64,000 nucleotides of DNA from Empedobacter sp036647415 (GTDB lineage: Bacteria > Bacteroidota > Bacteroidia > Flavobacteriales > Weeksellaceae): the NCBI RefSeq assembly GCF_036647415.1, contig NZ_JAVXKG010000007.1, positions 46,475 through 110,474 of the forward strand. Reading direction: 5' to 3'. Shown here piece by piece: positions 35,670 to 43,736 of the stretch; position 1 is the stretch's first letter, and each line of letters starts with the position of its first letter. A program made the position numbers and the translations under genes. The notes below the pieces were generated by a model, which did no database searches, had not been told where the DNA came from, and was given only the letters and a program-made list of their open reading frames with translations.

Positions 35670-36060
35670 TTATCTTTTAACAGCAAGTATTATATCATAT
35701 TTAATTAGTTTAGGTATACCTGTGCATTTTGAGTTTGATAAATATATTTCTGTAATAGGACTTGTTTATCTTAGCTTAGGATGGGTTACATTTCCACATC
35801 TTGACTTTTTTTGTTGGTTAGGGAATTTTACTTTAATATTTAGTTGGGTTTTTTATAAATTTAAAATAGGAATAATTCTAAGTTTTATCACACCAATTTT
35901 AATGATTATTTATGCAATTAATTTTTTATTTGAATTAGATATTTTAGATGCTCAACAATATTACTATCCTTTATTTGGTTATTGGTTTTGGCTGTTATCG
36001 TCCATTTTATTAATTATATCAACTATTATTAATTATAAAACCAAAAAGTCTAACCTATAA
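35659..36060 (+). CDS. Hypothetical membrane protein, TTG start
   Basis: 133 residues, four hydrophobic helices rich in Phe, Ile and Trp. No ATG is available near the N-terminus, so the TTG at 35659 inside the preceding gene is the best start; the overlap implies coupling. No family recognised. Its stop codon lies within the loop of the following terminator. Confidence 0.6.
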   Translation: MKNNYLLTASIISYLISLGIPVHFEFDKYISVIGLVYLSLGWVTFPHLDFFCWLGNFTLIFSWVFYKFKIGIILSFITPILMIIYAINFLFELDILDAQQYYYPLFGYWFWLLSSILLIISTIINYKTKKSNL

Positions 36061-36078
36061 GTTAGACTTTTTGGTTTT
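36037..36078 (+). terminator. Strong terminator
   Basis: AAAACCAAAAAGTCTAAC pairs perfectly with GTTAGACTTTTTGGTTTT over 18 bp, with a six-base loop containing the upstream gene's stop. Confidence 0.93.
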
Positions 36079-36352
36079 TATGAATATGATAATTTACTCT
36101 CGATTAGTTTTAGATGATTATTAATTATTTGCTAATTATTTAATAAATAATTAAAATTATATTTAAATCTATTACTTTTCTCGTTATTTCGACTTCTGAA
36201 ATCTTTTAAAACAGTAAAAATTATCTGTTTTTTCTTTACTTTTACGAATATCATATTATCTACTCGAATGTTATTAGATAAATCATAATATTTTACATGA
36301 ATAATTATCATTTTTATTATGTAAAATTAAGTGTATTTCTTAATAATATTAA

Positions 36353-36373
36353 TCTCTATTAAATAAGTAGAGA
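36353..36373 (+). promoter_or_regulatory. Operator candidate 1 of the cys operon
   Basis: TCTCTA, nine bases, TAGAGA. Same arms and spacer length as the site at 36423, with starts 69 bp apart. Confidence 0.5.
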
Positions 36374-36422
36374 ATTATTTTGTCATTAAATGTTGAATTT
36401 ATAGATTTGTCAAAAAAATAAA

Positions 36423-36441
36423 CTCTATAAAAACAGTAGAG
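36423..36441 (+). promoter_or_regulatory. Operator candidate 2 of the cys operon
   Basis: CTCTA, nine bases, TAGAG; ends 18 bp before the cysH ATG, where it would overlap the promoter or first transcribed bases. Confidence 0.5.
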
Positions 36442-36459
36442 AAGCTATTTGTATTTAAA

Positions 36460-37161
36460 ATGAATCAACTCAAACAAAAATTAAATCAAGTTATTGAATT
36501 TGAAAGGTTAGAAGAAAAACTCAAATTTCTGAATGATGAAATAGATGAAAAAATTGTTTTTTCGACAAGTTTTGGATTTGAAGATCAAGTAATTTCTCAT
36601 GCAATTTTAAGTCAAAAATTAAAAAATATTGAAGTTTTTACCCTTGATACTGGTCGTGTTTTTAATGAAACATATACAACTTGGTACAAGACAGAATTAA
36701 AATATCAAACCAAAATAAAACCATTTTATCCTCCGACAACAGAATTAGAAAGTTTTATAGAAGAAAATGGAATTAACCCGTTTTATGATTCTGTAGAATT
36801 ACGTAAACAATGTTGTTCTATCAGAAAAGTAATTCCATTGAATCGTGCTTTAGATGGGACTTCTGTTTGGATTACAGGTTTGCGAGCGGAACAATCTAAC
36901 AATCGTCATGATATGCAAGGAATTGAATTTGATGAGGATAAACAATTGTACAAGTTTAATCCTTTGATCGATTTTACAACAGAAGATTGTTTTCATTATC
37001 TGAAAGAAAATCGTGTACCTTATAATCCTTTGCATGACCAAGGTTTTATAAGTATTGGTTGTGCACCGTGTACACGTGCGATAAAAGAAGGCGAAGATTT
37101 TCGTGCCGGACGTTGGTGGTGGGAAAATGGAAATAAAGAATGTGGTTTACACGTAAAATAA
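36460..37161 (+). CDS. cysH: Phosphoadenylyl/adenylyl-sulfate reductase, iron-sulfur type
   Basis: 233 residues. Reduces activated sulfate to sulfite. The PAPS reductase fold is shown by FSTSFGFEDQVI and TLDTGRVF. The four cysteines Cys118-Cys119 (KQCCSIRK) and Cys201/Cys204 (GCAPC) bind a 4Fe-4S cluster, which marks the APS-reducing type (assimilatory APS reductase). The catalytic cysteine is Cys228 in ECGLH near the C-terminus. It overlaps no gene but its stop is 11 bp before the cysD start. No CysC is seen, fitting direct use of APS. Confidence 0.95.
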   Translation: MNQLKQKLNQVIEFERLEEKLKFLNDEIDEKIVFSTSFGFEDQVISHAILSQKLKNIEVFTLDTGRVFNETYTTWYKTELKYQTKIKPFYPPTTELESFIEENGINPFYDSVELRKQCCSIRKVIPLNRALDGTSVWITGLRAEQSNNRHDMQGIEFDEDKQLYKFNPLIDFTTEDCFHYLKENRVPYNPLHDQGFISIGCAPCTRAIKEGEDFRAGRWWWENGNKECGLHVK

Positions 37162-37172
37162 GAACAGAATTT

Positions 37173-38078
37173 ATGTCAACTCAAAATAATTATTTAAAAC
37201 AATTAGAAAACGAAGCAATTTATATTTTAAGGGAAACAGCTGCACAATTTGAGCGTCCAGCATTATTGTTTTCTGGCGGTAAAGATTCTATTGTTTTAGC
37301 ACATTTAGCATTAAAAGCATTTCGTCCAGGAAAACTTCCTTTTCCTTTGGTACATATTGATACCGGACATAATTTTCCTGAAGCAATAAAATTCAGAGAT
37401 TATTTTGTAAATAAAATTGACGAAAAATTAATTGTTGCATCGGTAGAAAAAGCAATTACAAAATATAATTTAAAAGAAACTGGCGGACGATTTCCTTCGA
37501 GAAATGCTTTGCAAACGTATGCTTTGTTAGATGTTATAGAAGAACATCAATTTGATGCATGTATTGGTGGAGCGCGTCGCGATGAGGAAAAAGCACGTGC
37601 AAAAGAACGTATTTTTTCGGTTCGAGATGATTTTGGTCAATGGGATCCAAAATTACAACGTCCAGAATTATGGAATATCTTGAATGGACGTATCGATAAA
37701 GGTCATAATGTTCGCGTTTTTCCTTTGAGTAATTGGACAGAACTTGATGTTTGGAATTATATTAAACAAGAAAATATAGAACTTCCTTCTTTGTATTTTT
37801 CTCATAATCGAGAATGTATTCAGTATAATGATAGATTAGTTGCAACATCACAATTTATTCAACCACAAGATGGTGAAAATTTTGGAACAGAAACGGTGCG
37901 TTATCGTACAGTAGGTGATATGACCTGTACTGCGGCTGTAGCGTCTACGGCTTCTACAATTGATGATATTATCGAAGAAATTATTGCAACGCGTGTTTCA
38001 GAACGTGGACAAACTCGTTTAGACGATCAGGTTTCGGAAGCTGCAATGGAAGACCGTAAAAAACAAGGATATTTTTAA
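37173..38078 (+). CDS. cysD: Sulfate adenylyltransferase subunit 2
   Basis: 301 residues from the ATG at 37173; an in-frame opening 33 bp upstream lies in cysH. The ATP pyrophosphatase P-loop LLFSGGKDSIVLAHLALKA is near the N-terminus, with the later family motifs GGARRDEEKARAKERIFS and PLSNWTELDVW. With CysN it makes APS from ATP and sulfate in the cytosol. The next gene, cysN, is separated by 254 bp of repeats, unlike the usual tight cysDN pair. Confidence 0.97.
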   Translation: MSTQNNYLKQLENEAIYILRETAAQFERPALLFSGGKDSIVLAHLALKAFRPGKLPFPLVHIDTGHNFPEAIKFRDYFVNKIDEKLIVASVEKAITKYNLKETGGRFPSRNALQTYALLDVIEEHQFDACIGGARRDEEKARAKERIFSVRDDFGQWDPKLQRPELWNILNGRIDKGHNVRVFPLSNWTELDVWNYIKQENIELPSLYFSHNRECIQYNDRLVATSQFIQPQDGENFGTETVRYRTVGDMTCTAAVASTASTIDDIIEEIIATRVSERGQTRLDDQVSEAAMEDRKKQGYF

Positions 38079-38082
38079 TTGA

Positions 38083-38332
38083 GTTTTAAGTCTTAAGTAT
38101 TGTCATTCTGAGTTGTCGAAGAATTTTTAAATAAAATAAATTCAGAATCATTTAAGACTATAAACATTTAAAACAAATAAGATATTCATCAAGTAAGTTA
38201 ATAGAAAATGTATAAAATAGATAGTAGTAATTTTAAAAAGTATAATGTCATTCTGAGTTTGTCGAAGAATTTTAAAAAACTATATCTATCATAAAAATTT
38301 ATCTTAAGACTTATAACTTATAACTTAAAAAA
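38083..38332. repeat. Nested repeat elements between cysD and cysN
   Basis: Two copies of a dispersed motif, GTCATTCTGAGTTGTCGAAG (38102-38121) and GTCATTCTGAGTTTGTCGAA (38247-38266). The first is followed by a partly complementary segment (38145-38175), giving a hairpin of about 90 bp. The outer edges carry an inverted pair, TAAGTCTTAAG (38088) and CTTAAGACTTA (38302). No reading frame of note. The same motif occurs in the MITE-like element at 32634. Confidence 0.6.
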
Positions 38333-39571
38333 ATGGATACATTAAAATTTATAACAGCAGGAAATGTAGATGATGGTAAAAGTACCTTAATAGGGCGTTT
38401 GCTTTATGATTCTAATTCTATACATACAGATCAATTAGGTGTTTTAGAAAAACAGTCTAAAAATATTTCAAAAAATAGTAATATTGATTTAGCACTTGTA
38501 ACAGACGGACTTCGTGCCGAACGTGAGCAAGGAATTACAATAGATGTTGCCTATAAATATTTTGCTACAGAAAAACGAAAATTTATCATTGCAGATGCGC
38601 CAGGACATGAGCAATATACGCGAAATATGGTAACTGGAGTTTCTAATTCTGATTTGATTATTATTCTGATTGATGCCAGAAATGGTGTTACAACACAAAC
38701 AAAACGTCACGCAAGCATTGGTTCTTTAATGTGCTTGAAAAAAGCGATTGTTGCAATTAATAAAATGGATATTATTGATTATTCGGAAGAAGTTTTTAAT
38801 CAAATAAAAAATGATTTTGAAGCTTTGTTACCAGAATTAAATTACAATGAAGTTCATTTTGTACCAATTTCGGCTTTAGCTGGAGATAATATTGTATCGA
38901 AATCTGAAAATACATCTTGGTATAAAGGTCAAAATATTTTAGAATTATTAGAAACAATTGAAATTGAAACACAAGAAAATTTACCAGCTCGTTTTCAAGT
39001 TCAATATGTAATTCGTCCGCAAGAAGAATCTTTACATGATTATCGTGGATATGCAGGTTTGGTGCTAAGTGGAAAATATAAAGTTGGAGATGAAATAACT
39101 GTTTTACCAGCTAATATTACAACAAAAATTTTACGTTTAGAACGAAATTTGACTGATGTAGAAGAAGTTATTGCGGGAGATAATGTTGTAATTCATTTAG
39201 AAAATGATGTTGATATTTCTCGTGGAGATAGTTTTATTCTTGCAAATGATGAGGTGAAACAAAACAATAAAATAACTTCTTGGGTTTGTTGGTTAGATTC
39301 TCAAAATCTTCAATTAGGAAAACCATATATTTTGCAACATCGTTTCAAATCTGTTCGTGTTAAAATTAAAGCAATTAATCAGCGTTGGGATGTTAATAAT
39401 TGGGAATTTATAACAACGGATCAAATTGGCTTAAACGATATTGCACAAATAGAAATTCAATCAAATCAACCATTAATTTATGATGTTTTTACAGAAAACA
39501 ATAAAACAGGAAATGCAATTTTGGTTGACGAAACAACGCATAATACGGTTGGTGCTTTAATGATTTTATAA
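38333..39571 (+). CDS. cysN: Sulfate adenylyltransferase subunit 1 (GTPase)
   Basis: 412 residues, EF-Tu-like GTPase that drives APS formation with CysD. GTPase motifs: GNVDDGKSTLIGRL (G1), the REQGITIDVAYKYF switch, DAPGHEQYTRNM (G3) and INKMD (G4), followed by two beta-barrel domains. No C-terminal CysC kinase is fused, in line with the APS-type CysH. Length is normal for Bacteroidota CysN. Confidence 0.96.
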   Translation: MDTLKFITAGNVDDGKSTLIGRLLYDSNSIHTDQLGVLEKQSKNISKNSNIDLALVTDGLRAEREQGITIDVAYKYFATEKRKFIIADAPGHEQYTRNMVTGVSNSDLIIILIDARNGVTTQTKRHASIGSLMCLKKAIVAINKMDIIDYSEEVFNQIKNDFEALLPELNYNEVHFVPISALAGDNIVSKSENTSWYKGQNILELLETIEIETQENLPARFQVQYVIRPQEESLHDYRGYAGLVLSGKYKVGDEITVLPANITTKILRLERNLTDVEEVIAGDNVVIHLENDVDISRGDSFILANDEVKQNNKITSWVCWLDSQNLQLGKPYILQHRFKSVRVKIKAINQRWDVNNWEFITTDQIGLNDIAQIEIQSNQPLIYDVFTENNKTGNAILVDETTHNTVGALMIL

Positions 39572-39586
39572 TCAAAAATAAATTCT

Positions 39587-40537
39587 ATGAATAGCCCTGA
39601 ATTTGATTCTATATCCGAAAAAAAAGAATCTGATAAAAGTACAACATCGCAAACAAATAAAGAGAAAAAACCAGTAAATAAATACAAAAGGCTAGCAACT
39701 TGGATTAGTACAATTTTTTTATCTGTATTTTTTGGTTATACGTTGGCTTCATTTTATTCGTATAACGAACTAAGCACATTTGTTGCTCATATTCCAAATG
39801 AGTTTTACATTATGTTGGCTGTTGGTTTTTTTGCGCAAATGGTAGATGGAGCATTAGGATTAGGTTATGGAATGACTTCTGCTGCAGCTATGATGTCTAT
39901 GGGAATTAAACTGCCTGCAATTTCTGGTAGTATACACACAGCAGAAATGTTTTCTAGCGCAATAAGCGGCTATTCTCATTACAAATTCGGAAATGTAAAC
40001 AAAAAAATGCTTATTTGGCTTGCTGTTCCAGGTGTTGTAGGTGCTGTTTTAGGCTCTTTATTTGTGATTTATATTGGCGAAGAATATGAGCAATATGCTT
40101 ATCCATTTGTTGCGTTATATTTAATGATTATTGCATTCAGATTAATTTCTTTGGCATTCAAAAATAAAGTTATTCGCAAAAAAATAAAACGAATTAGTTT
40201 ACTTGGATTTTCGGGTGGATTTTTAGACGCCTTTGGAGGAGGAGGTTGGGGACCAATTGTTACATCAACTTTATTAACAAAGGGACGTCATTCTAAATAT
40301 GTTATCGGTACAGTTTCTCTTGCAGAATTTTTTGTCACTTTTGCTGCCACAATGACTTTTTTTACAAGTATGGGCGTGCAATATTGGTATATTGTTTTGG
40401 GATTAATAGTAGGAGGAATGATTGCCGCTCCGTTTGCTGCGAAATTGGCAGGTAAATTACCTCAAAAACTCGCTTATATTTTGGTAGCCTTATTGGTTAT
40501 CATTTCAAGTATAAGAATTATTATAAAAATGATTTAA
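39587..40537 (+). CDS. TSUP (TauE/SafE) family sulfite/sulfate transporter
   Basis: 316 residues. A hydrophilic N-terminal region of about 40 residues, then about eight membrane helices with the TSUP motifs GALGLGYGMTSAAAMMSMG and GFSGGFLDAFGGGGWGPIVTS. It lies 15 bp after cysN, so a role in moving sulfate or exporting excess sulfite is likely (inferred from the operon). A terminator follows. Confidence 0.9.
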   Translation: MNSPEFDSISEKKESDKSTTSQTNKEKKPVNKYKRLATWISTIFLSVFFGYTLASFYSYNELSTFVAHIPNEFYIMLAVGFFAQMVDGALGLGYGMTSAAAMMSMGIKLPAISGSIHTAEMFSSAISGYSHYKFGNVNKKMLIWLAVPGVVGAVLGSLFVIYIGEEYEQYAYPFVALYLMIIAFRLISLAFKNKVIRKKIKRISLLGFSGGFLDAFGGGGWGPIVTSTLLTKGRHSKYVIGTVSLAEFFVTFAATMTFFTSMGVQYWYIVLGLIVGGMIAAPFAAKLAGKLPQKLAYILVALLVIISSIRIIIKMI

Positions 40538-40560
40538 AATTCACATAATATATACTCAAT

Positions 40561-40590
40561 AAAAACTCAACTTCATCAAGTTGAGTTTTT
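40561..40590 (+). terminator. Terminator of the cys operon
   Basis: AAAAACTCAACTT pairs perfectly with AAGTTGAGTTTTT over a CATC loop. Confidence 0.92.
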
Positions 40591-40620
40591 TATTTCCAAA
40601 ACATTTCCGTTCTTTACAAT

Positions 40621-41181
40621 ATGAAAATTGAACAAATCATTGATGAGGTTTATGTTATTTCTGATAATTCTAAACAATTATTAATGAGTAATATAAAAGA
40701 AGTTTCTTTACCTAAAGGTTTAAATATCTTAAACTCAGATAAAATAGAACGAAAAGTATATTTTATTAAAAAAGGAATTGTACGTGCCTATACAATTTTT
40801 GATGGTGATGAGGTTACATTTTGGTTTGGTCAAGAAGGTAATTCTATTCTTTCGATGCGAAGTTATATCGAAAAAAAAGCAAGTTATGAAACAATAGAAT
40901 TGTTAGAAGACTGCGTTCTTTATGAAATAAAAATGAATGACTTGATTGGTTTATATGAGACTAATCTTGAATTGGCAAATTGGGGAAGAAAATTAGCAGA
41001 AAACGAATTAATAGAAACAGAAGAACGATTTATTTCGAGTCAATTAGGAACCGCAATTCAACGCTATAAGAAACTTTTGGTTGAAAATCCAAGTTTGATT
41101 AATCGTGTTCAATTAGGTTATATTGCATCATATTTAGGAATTAGTCAAGTAACATTAAGTAGAATTAGAGCAGAAATTTAA
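40621..41181 (+). CDS. Crp/Fnr-family transcriptional regulator
   Basis: 186 residues. An N-terminal cyclic-nucleotide-binding beta-barrel (about 20-120: YFIKKGIVRAYTIFDGDEVTFWF) and a C-terminal helix-turn-helix (about 150-186: IASYLGISQVTLSRIRAEI). The short C-terminus and the lack of N-terminal Fe-S cysteines are typical for the Bacteroidota group whose ligand is unknown. It ends just 4 bp before a perfect 30-bp dyad that precedes an SMR transporter gene, so it probably controls that gene and perhaps itself. Confidence 0.9.
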   Translation: MKIEQIIDEVYVISDNSKQLLMSNIKEVSLPKGLNILNSDKIERKVYFIKKGIVRAYTIFDGDEVTFWFGQEGNSILSMRSYIEKKASYETIELLEDCVLYEIKMNDLIGLYETNLELANWGRKLAENELIETEERFISSQLGTAIQRYKKLLVENPSLINRVQLGYIASYLGISQVTLSRIRAEI

Positions 41182-41185
41182 TTGG

Positions 41186-41215
41186 TTTATTTTTTAACAA
41201 ATGTTAAAAAATAAA
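41186..41215 (+). promoter_or_regulatory. Perfect 30-bp dyad between regulator and SMR gene
   Basis: TTTATTTTTTAACA, two bases, then TGTTAAAAAATAAA: 14-bp arms without mismatch. The core TAACA-AA-TGTTA has the two-fold symmetry expected of a Crp/Fnr site. It could also form a weak AT hairpin. A TAATATTTGC promoter-like box follows it. Confidence 0.55.
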
Positions 41216-41253
41216 TCGTTTTTCAATCTAATATTTGCATAAAATTATACAAA

Positions 41254-41580
41254 ATGAATTGGATTTTATTAATATTAGGTGGATTGTTCGAAATTGGATT
41301 TACATCATCTTTAGGAAAAGCAAAAGAAACGACAGGTACAGAAATGTATTTATGGTACGGTGGATTTGTTCTTTGTTTATTTGCTAGTATGGGATTATTG
41401 ATAAAAGCAACACAAACTTTACCATTAGGAACAGCTTATGCAGTTTGGACGGGAATTGGAGCGGTTGGTACAGTTTTAATCGGAATTTTTGTCTTTAAAG
41501 AGCCTGCAAATTTTTGGAGAATTTTCTTCATTTTTACTTTAATTAGTTCAATTGTAGGATTAAAATTCGTGTCAAATTAA
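41254..41580 (+). CDS. SMR-family multidrug/guanidinium transporter
   Basis: 108 residues, four membrane helices, full length for the small multidrug resistance family. Family motifs: ILGGLFEIGFTSSLGKAK with the essential membrane Glu14, and LPLGTAYAVWTGIGAVGT. The GLFEIGFTSSLGKA pattern is closer to SugE/Gdx-type guanidinium exporters than to EmrE, though the split is not certain. Likely controlled by the Crp/Fnr-type protein upstream. Confidence 0.9.
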   Translation: MNWILLILGGLFEIGFTSSLGKAKETTGTEMYLWYGGFVLCLFASMGLLIKATQTLPLGTAYAVWTGIGAVGTVLIGIFVFKEPANFWRIFFIFTLISSIVGLKFVSN

Positions 41581-41704
41581 TCACTCAATTTTTAGTTAAA
41601 AGTTGTTATATTCTAATTATTTGAGATGTATGACAAGATGTCTTTTTGAAGATTAAATTAGTTGAAATGGTACCATTTTTGCTTTAACATCTAAAATTAT
41701 AATT

Positions 41705-42031
41705 ATGAGCGATAATAGAGATTACACTTTTGAAGATATACACGATAGTTCTCACAATGAGGAAGATTTTTATGCAAAATTTAAAGAAAGATTAAAGGAT
41801 GTACAGAAATTTCCAGCTGAATATGTTTTTAAATTTATTTATCCTTCAAGTGAGGAAACAATGAATAAAATAAAAGATGTTTTTTTAGATCAAACTGTAG
41901 ATTATTCGTATAAAGCTTCTGCTAATAGAAAGTATACATCAATTTCTGCAAAAATATTTATTGATGAAGCAGATGTTGTAATTAATTATTACAAAGATGT
42001 AGCAAAAATAGAAGGTGTAATTATGTTATAA
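41705..42031 (+). CDS. DUF493 (YbeD-like) protein
   Basis: 108 residues. DUF493 pattern: FPAEYVFKFIYPSS near residue 36, then a ferredoxin-like alpha/beta fold and SISAKIFIDEADVVINYYKDV. YbeD-like proteins are thought to be small regulatory ACT-like domains; the role here is unknown. Monocistronic with its own terminator. Confidence 0.82.
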   Translation: MSDNRDYTFEDIHDSSHNEEDFYAKFKERLKDVQKFPAEYVFKFIYPSSEETMNKIKDVFLDQTVDYSYKASANRKYTSISAKIFIDEADVVINYYKDVAKIEGVIML

Positions 42032-42058
42032 AAAAAGGTTGCAATTGCAACCTTTTTT
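42031..42058. terminator. Bidirectional terminator
   Basis: AAAAAAGGTTGCAA joined directly to TTGCAACCTTTTTT, a perfect 28-bp palindrome between convergent genes. Confidence 0.88.
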
Positions 42059-42074
42059 TATGTAGAGTAGGGGA

Positions 42075-42842
42075 TTACAGTAATTTCGAAAAATCTTTTG
42101 TTTCTACTAAATCTTTAAAAAACTTATTTGTGAATTCTGCTACTTTATGATGAACTTTATTTCCACTAGAAACACGATGAACTCCTAATTGATTTATCGT
42201 TTCATAAGAGTTTAATTTTGGTGTAATAAAAATATTTAGCGGTAAACCAATTTCATTTATTACATTTTCAATATCGGATTTTTCTTCAATCAACGGAACA
42301 AAAATTCCATCAGCTCCAGCTTCTTTATATATTTTTCCTCTTTTTATTGTTTCTTCTAACTCATTTTCAATTTTAGTTGTATAAGTGTCAATTCGTGCAT
42401 TTATAAAAATATCTTTTCCTTTATTGTTTAAATAATTTTTGATCGATTTAATTTTATTTGCTAAAATATTTTCATCAGCTAATTTCCTTTTTTCACCACT
42501 GACATCTCCATCTTCTAAATTAATTCCGACAACACCAATGTCAACTAATTTTTCTATATAAGTATTCAAGATATTCAAATCTTCTGTAAATCCATTTTCT
42601 ATATCGGCAGAAACGTGTATGTTAATAGATTTTGAAATTCTATCGATGACAAAAAGCATTTCGTCAAACGATATATTTTGACCATCTTCATAACCCAACA
42701 TATTTGCAATTGCATGACTTGAAGTTCCGACAGCTAAAAATTCTGAATCTTCCGCAGCTTTACTACTTATCACATCCCACACATTTACAATAATTAATGG
42801 TTTGTTAGTGTAGTGTAATTCTCTAAATTTTTGTACAGACAT
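42075..42842 (-). CDS. Isocitrate lyase/PEP mutase family protein
   Basis: 255 residues, TIM-barrel of the ICL/PEPM superfamily. Visible motifs: VNVWDVISSKAAED, HVSADIENGF (metal-binding acidic residues), GINLEDGD, and INARIDTYTT. The cysteine of the isocitrate lyase KKCGH motif is absent, so it is not an isocitrate lyase; an oxaloacetate- or phosphonate-type lyase is more likely. Substrate unknown. Confidence 0.88.
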   Translation of the reverse strand: MSVQKFRELHYTNKPLIIVNVWDVISSKAAEDSEFLAVGTSSHAIANMLGYEDGQNISFDEMLFVIDRISKSINIHVSADIENGFTEDLNILNTYIEKLVDIGVVGINLEDGDVSGEKRKLADENILANKIKSIKNYLNNKGKDIFINARIDTYTTKIENELEETIKRGKIYKEAGADGIFVPLIEEKSDIENVINEIGLPLNIFITPKLNSYETINQLGVHRVSSGNKVHHKVAEFTNKFFKDLVETKDFSKLL

Positions 42843-43126
42843 AATTTATTTTTTTGTGTTAATAATGTAAAGCAATAATCATTCTTTTTCCTCTGAGAAT
42901 ACGTTATAATTTCTTTGTCTTGATTATTTCTTAAATAACGTAATTATAGTTGATTTTAAACGTTTGTAAGTGTTTGTAAATACTTGTTGTCGTTTATTGT
43001 ATTTTAATACAGTTATTTATGTTTGTATGAAATCATTTTAAAACGTTTAAATATGGAATGACATTACAATAAATAAGAATGAGCTATATAAATAATTTTG
43101 ATATTGTATAAGTTTTAATCTAAAAT

Positions 43127-43163
43127 TATTTTCTATTTAAATCAATACTTTAAATAGAAAATA
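43127..43163. repeat. Perfect 15-bp inverted repeat
   Basis: TATTTTCTATTTAAA, seven bases, TTTAAATAGAAAATA, without mismatch. It is 285 bp upstream of the ICL/PEPM-type gene and 79 bp beyond the exonuclease gene. Confidence 0.6.
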
Positions 43164-43190
43164 TAGACTTTACCAATACAAACAGTTCAT

Positions 43191-43216
43191 AAAAAAGGAG
43201 CAATACTGCTCCCTTT
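43191..43216 (-). terminator. Terminator of the miaA-exonuclease unit
   Basis: GGAGCA pairs with TGCTCC across four bases; on the minus strand the hairpin is followed by six T. Confidence 0.75.
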
Positions 43217-43241
43217 ATTATAGAATTTATTATGATATAAT

Positions 43242-43736
43242 TTATTTTAGTAAGTATAATTGTGCACAAACTCTTGCATCGGATAATGCTTCGTGGTGGT
43301 TAAGTTGTAAGTTAAATTTACGTGCACAATCAGAAAGTTTTGTTGGAACAATTCCTTTTGTTTTAAAAATTTTATAAGTACATTCCCACTTCTCGGAAAT
43401 ATTTAATTGGTTATAATTTAAACCATAAAACTCCATTGTTTTCTTTAGAACAGAACGATCAAAAGATTCATTATGAGCAACAATTAGTTGATTTTGCAAA
43501 CGTTGCTTTATCTCAAAATAAACATCTTCAAATGTAGGAGAAGAAAGTGTATCTTCTGGACGAATACCATGAACTTGAATATTATGATAATTATATTGAT
43601 TGAGTGGAGGCTGAATTAATGTGTAAAATTCATCTGTAATTATGTTATCTGTAACAGTTACAATTCCGACTGCACATGCAGAATTCCGATAATTATTTGC
43701 AGTTTCAAAATCGATGGCTACAAAGTTATTCATCAC
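43242..43736 (-). CDS. DnaQ-like 3'-5' exonuclease (DEDDh)
   Basis: 164 residues, a stand-alone exonuclease domain. Acidic motifs: FVAIDFETAN (Asp and Glu of motif I), IVAHNESFDRSVL (motif II Asp), and HHEALSDARVCAQLYL (motif III, the H of DEDDh and its Asp). It degrades single-stranded DNA or RNA 3' ends; not the polymerase III epsilon subunit itself, given its small size. Two Met codons open the frame. The gene overlaps the end of miaA by 11 bp. Confidence 0.9.
   Translation of the reverse strand: MMNNFVAIDFETANNYRNSACAVGIVTVTDNIITDEFYTLIQPPLNQYNYHNIQVHGIRPEDTLSSPTFEDVYFEIKQRLQNQLIVAHNESFDRSVLKKTMEFYGLNYNQLNISEKWECTYKIFKTKGIVPTKLSDCARKFNLQLNHHEALSDARVCAQLYLLK

Larger units (their letters stand above)
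36061..36459 (+). promoter_or_regulatory. Long leader region of the cys operon
   Basis: About 400 bp of very AT-rich DNA without a gene. It holds two identically spaced inverted repeats near cysH (36353-36373 and 36423-36441) and a weaker ATCTA-N12-TAGAT pair at 36258-36279. I see no known riboswitch fold. A TATTTG stretch just before cysH may be part of the promoter. Confidence 0.5.
42843..43241. other. 400-bp intergenic region
   Basis: No convincing gene. It holds a 10-bp-spaced direct repeat GTTTGTAA (42962 and 42972), a perfect 15-bp inverted repeat (43127-43163) and the terminator of the exonuclease gene. The rest is plain AT-rich sequence. Confidence 0.6.

Noticed and set aside
38333..39571. 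cysN as a truncated gene
   Set aside because: 412 residues is shorter than E. coli CysN but all GTPase motifs and both barrel domains are present, as usual for this phylum.
42962..42979. Direct repeat GTTTGTAA spaced by 10 bp upstream of the ICL/PEPM-type gene
   Set aside because: Only two short AT-rich units about 120 bp from the gene; too weak to call a binding site.
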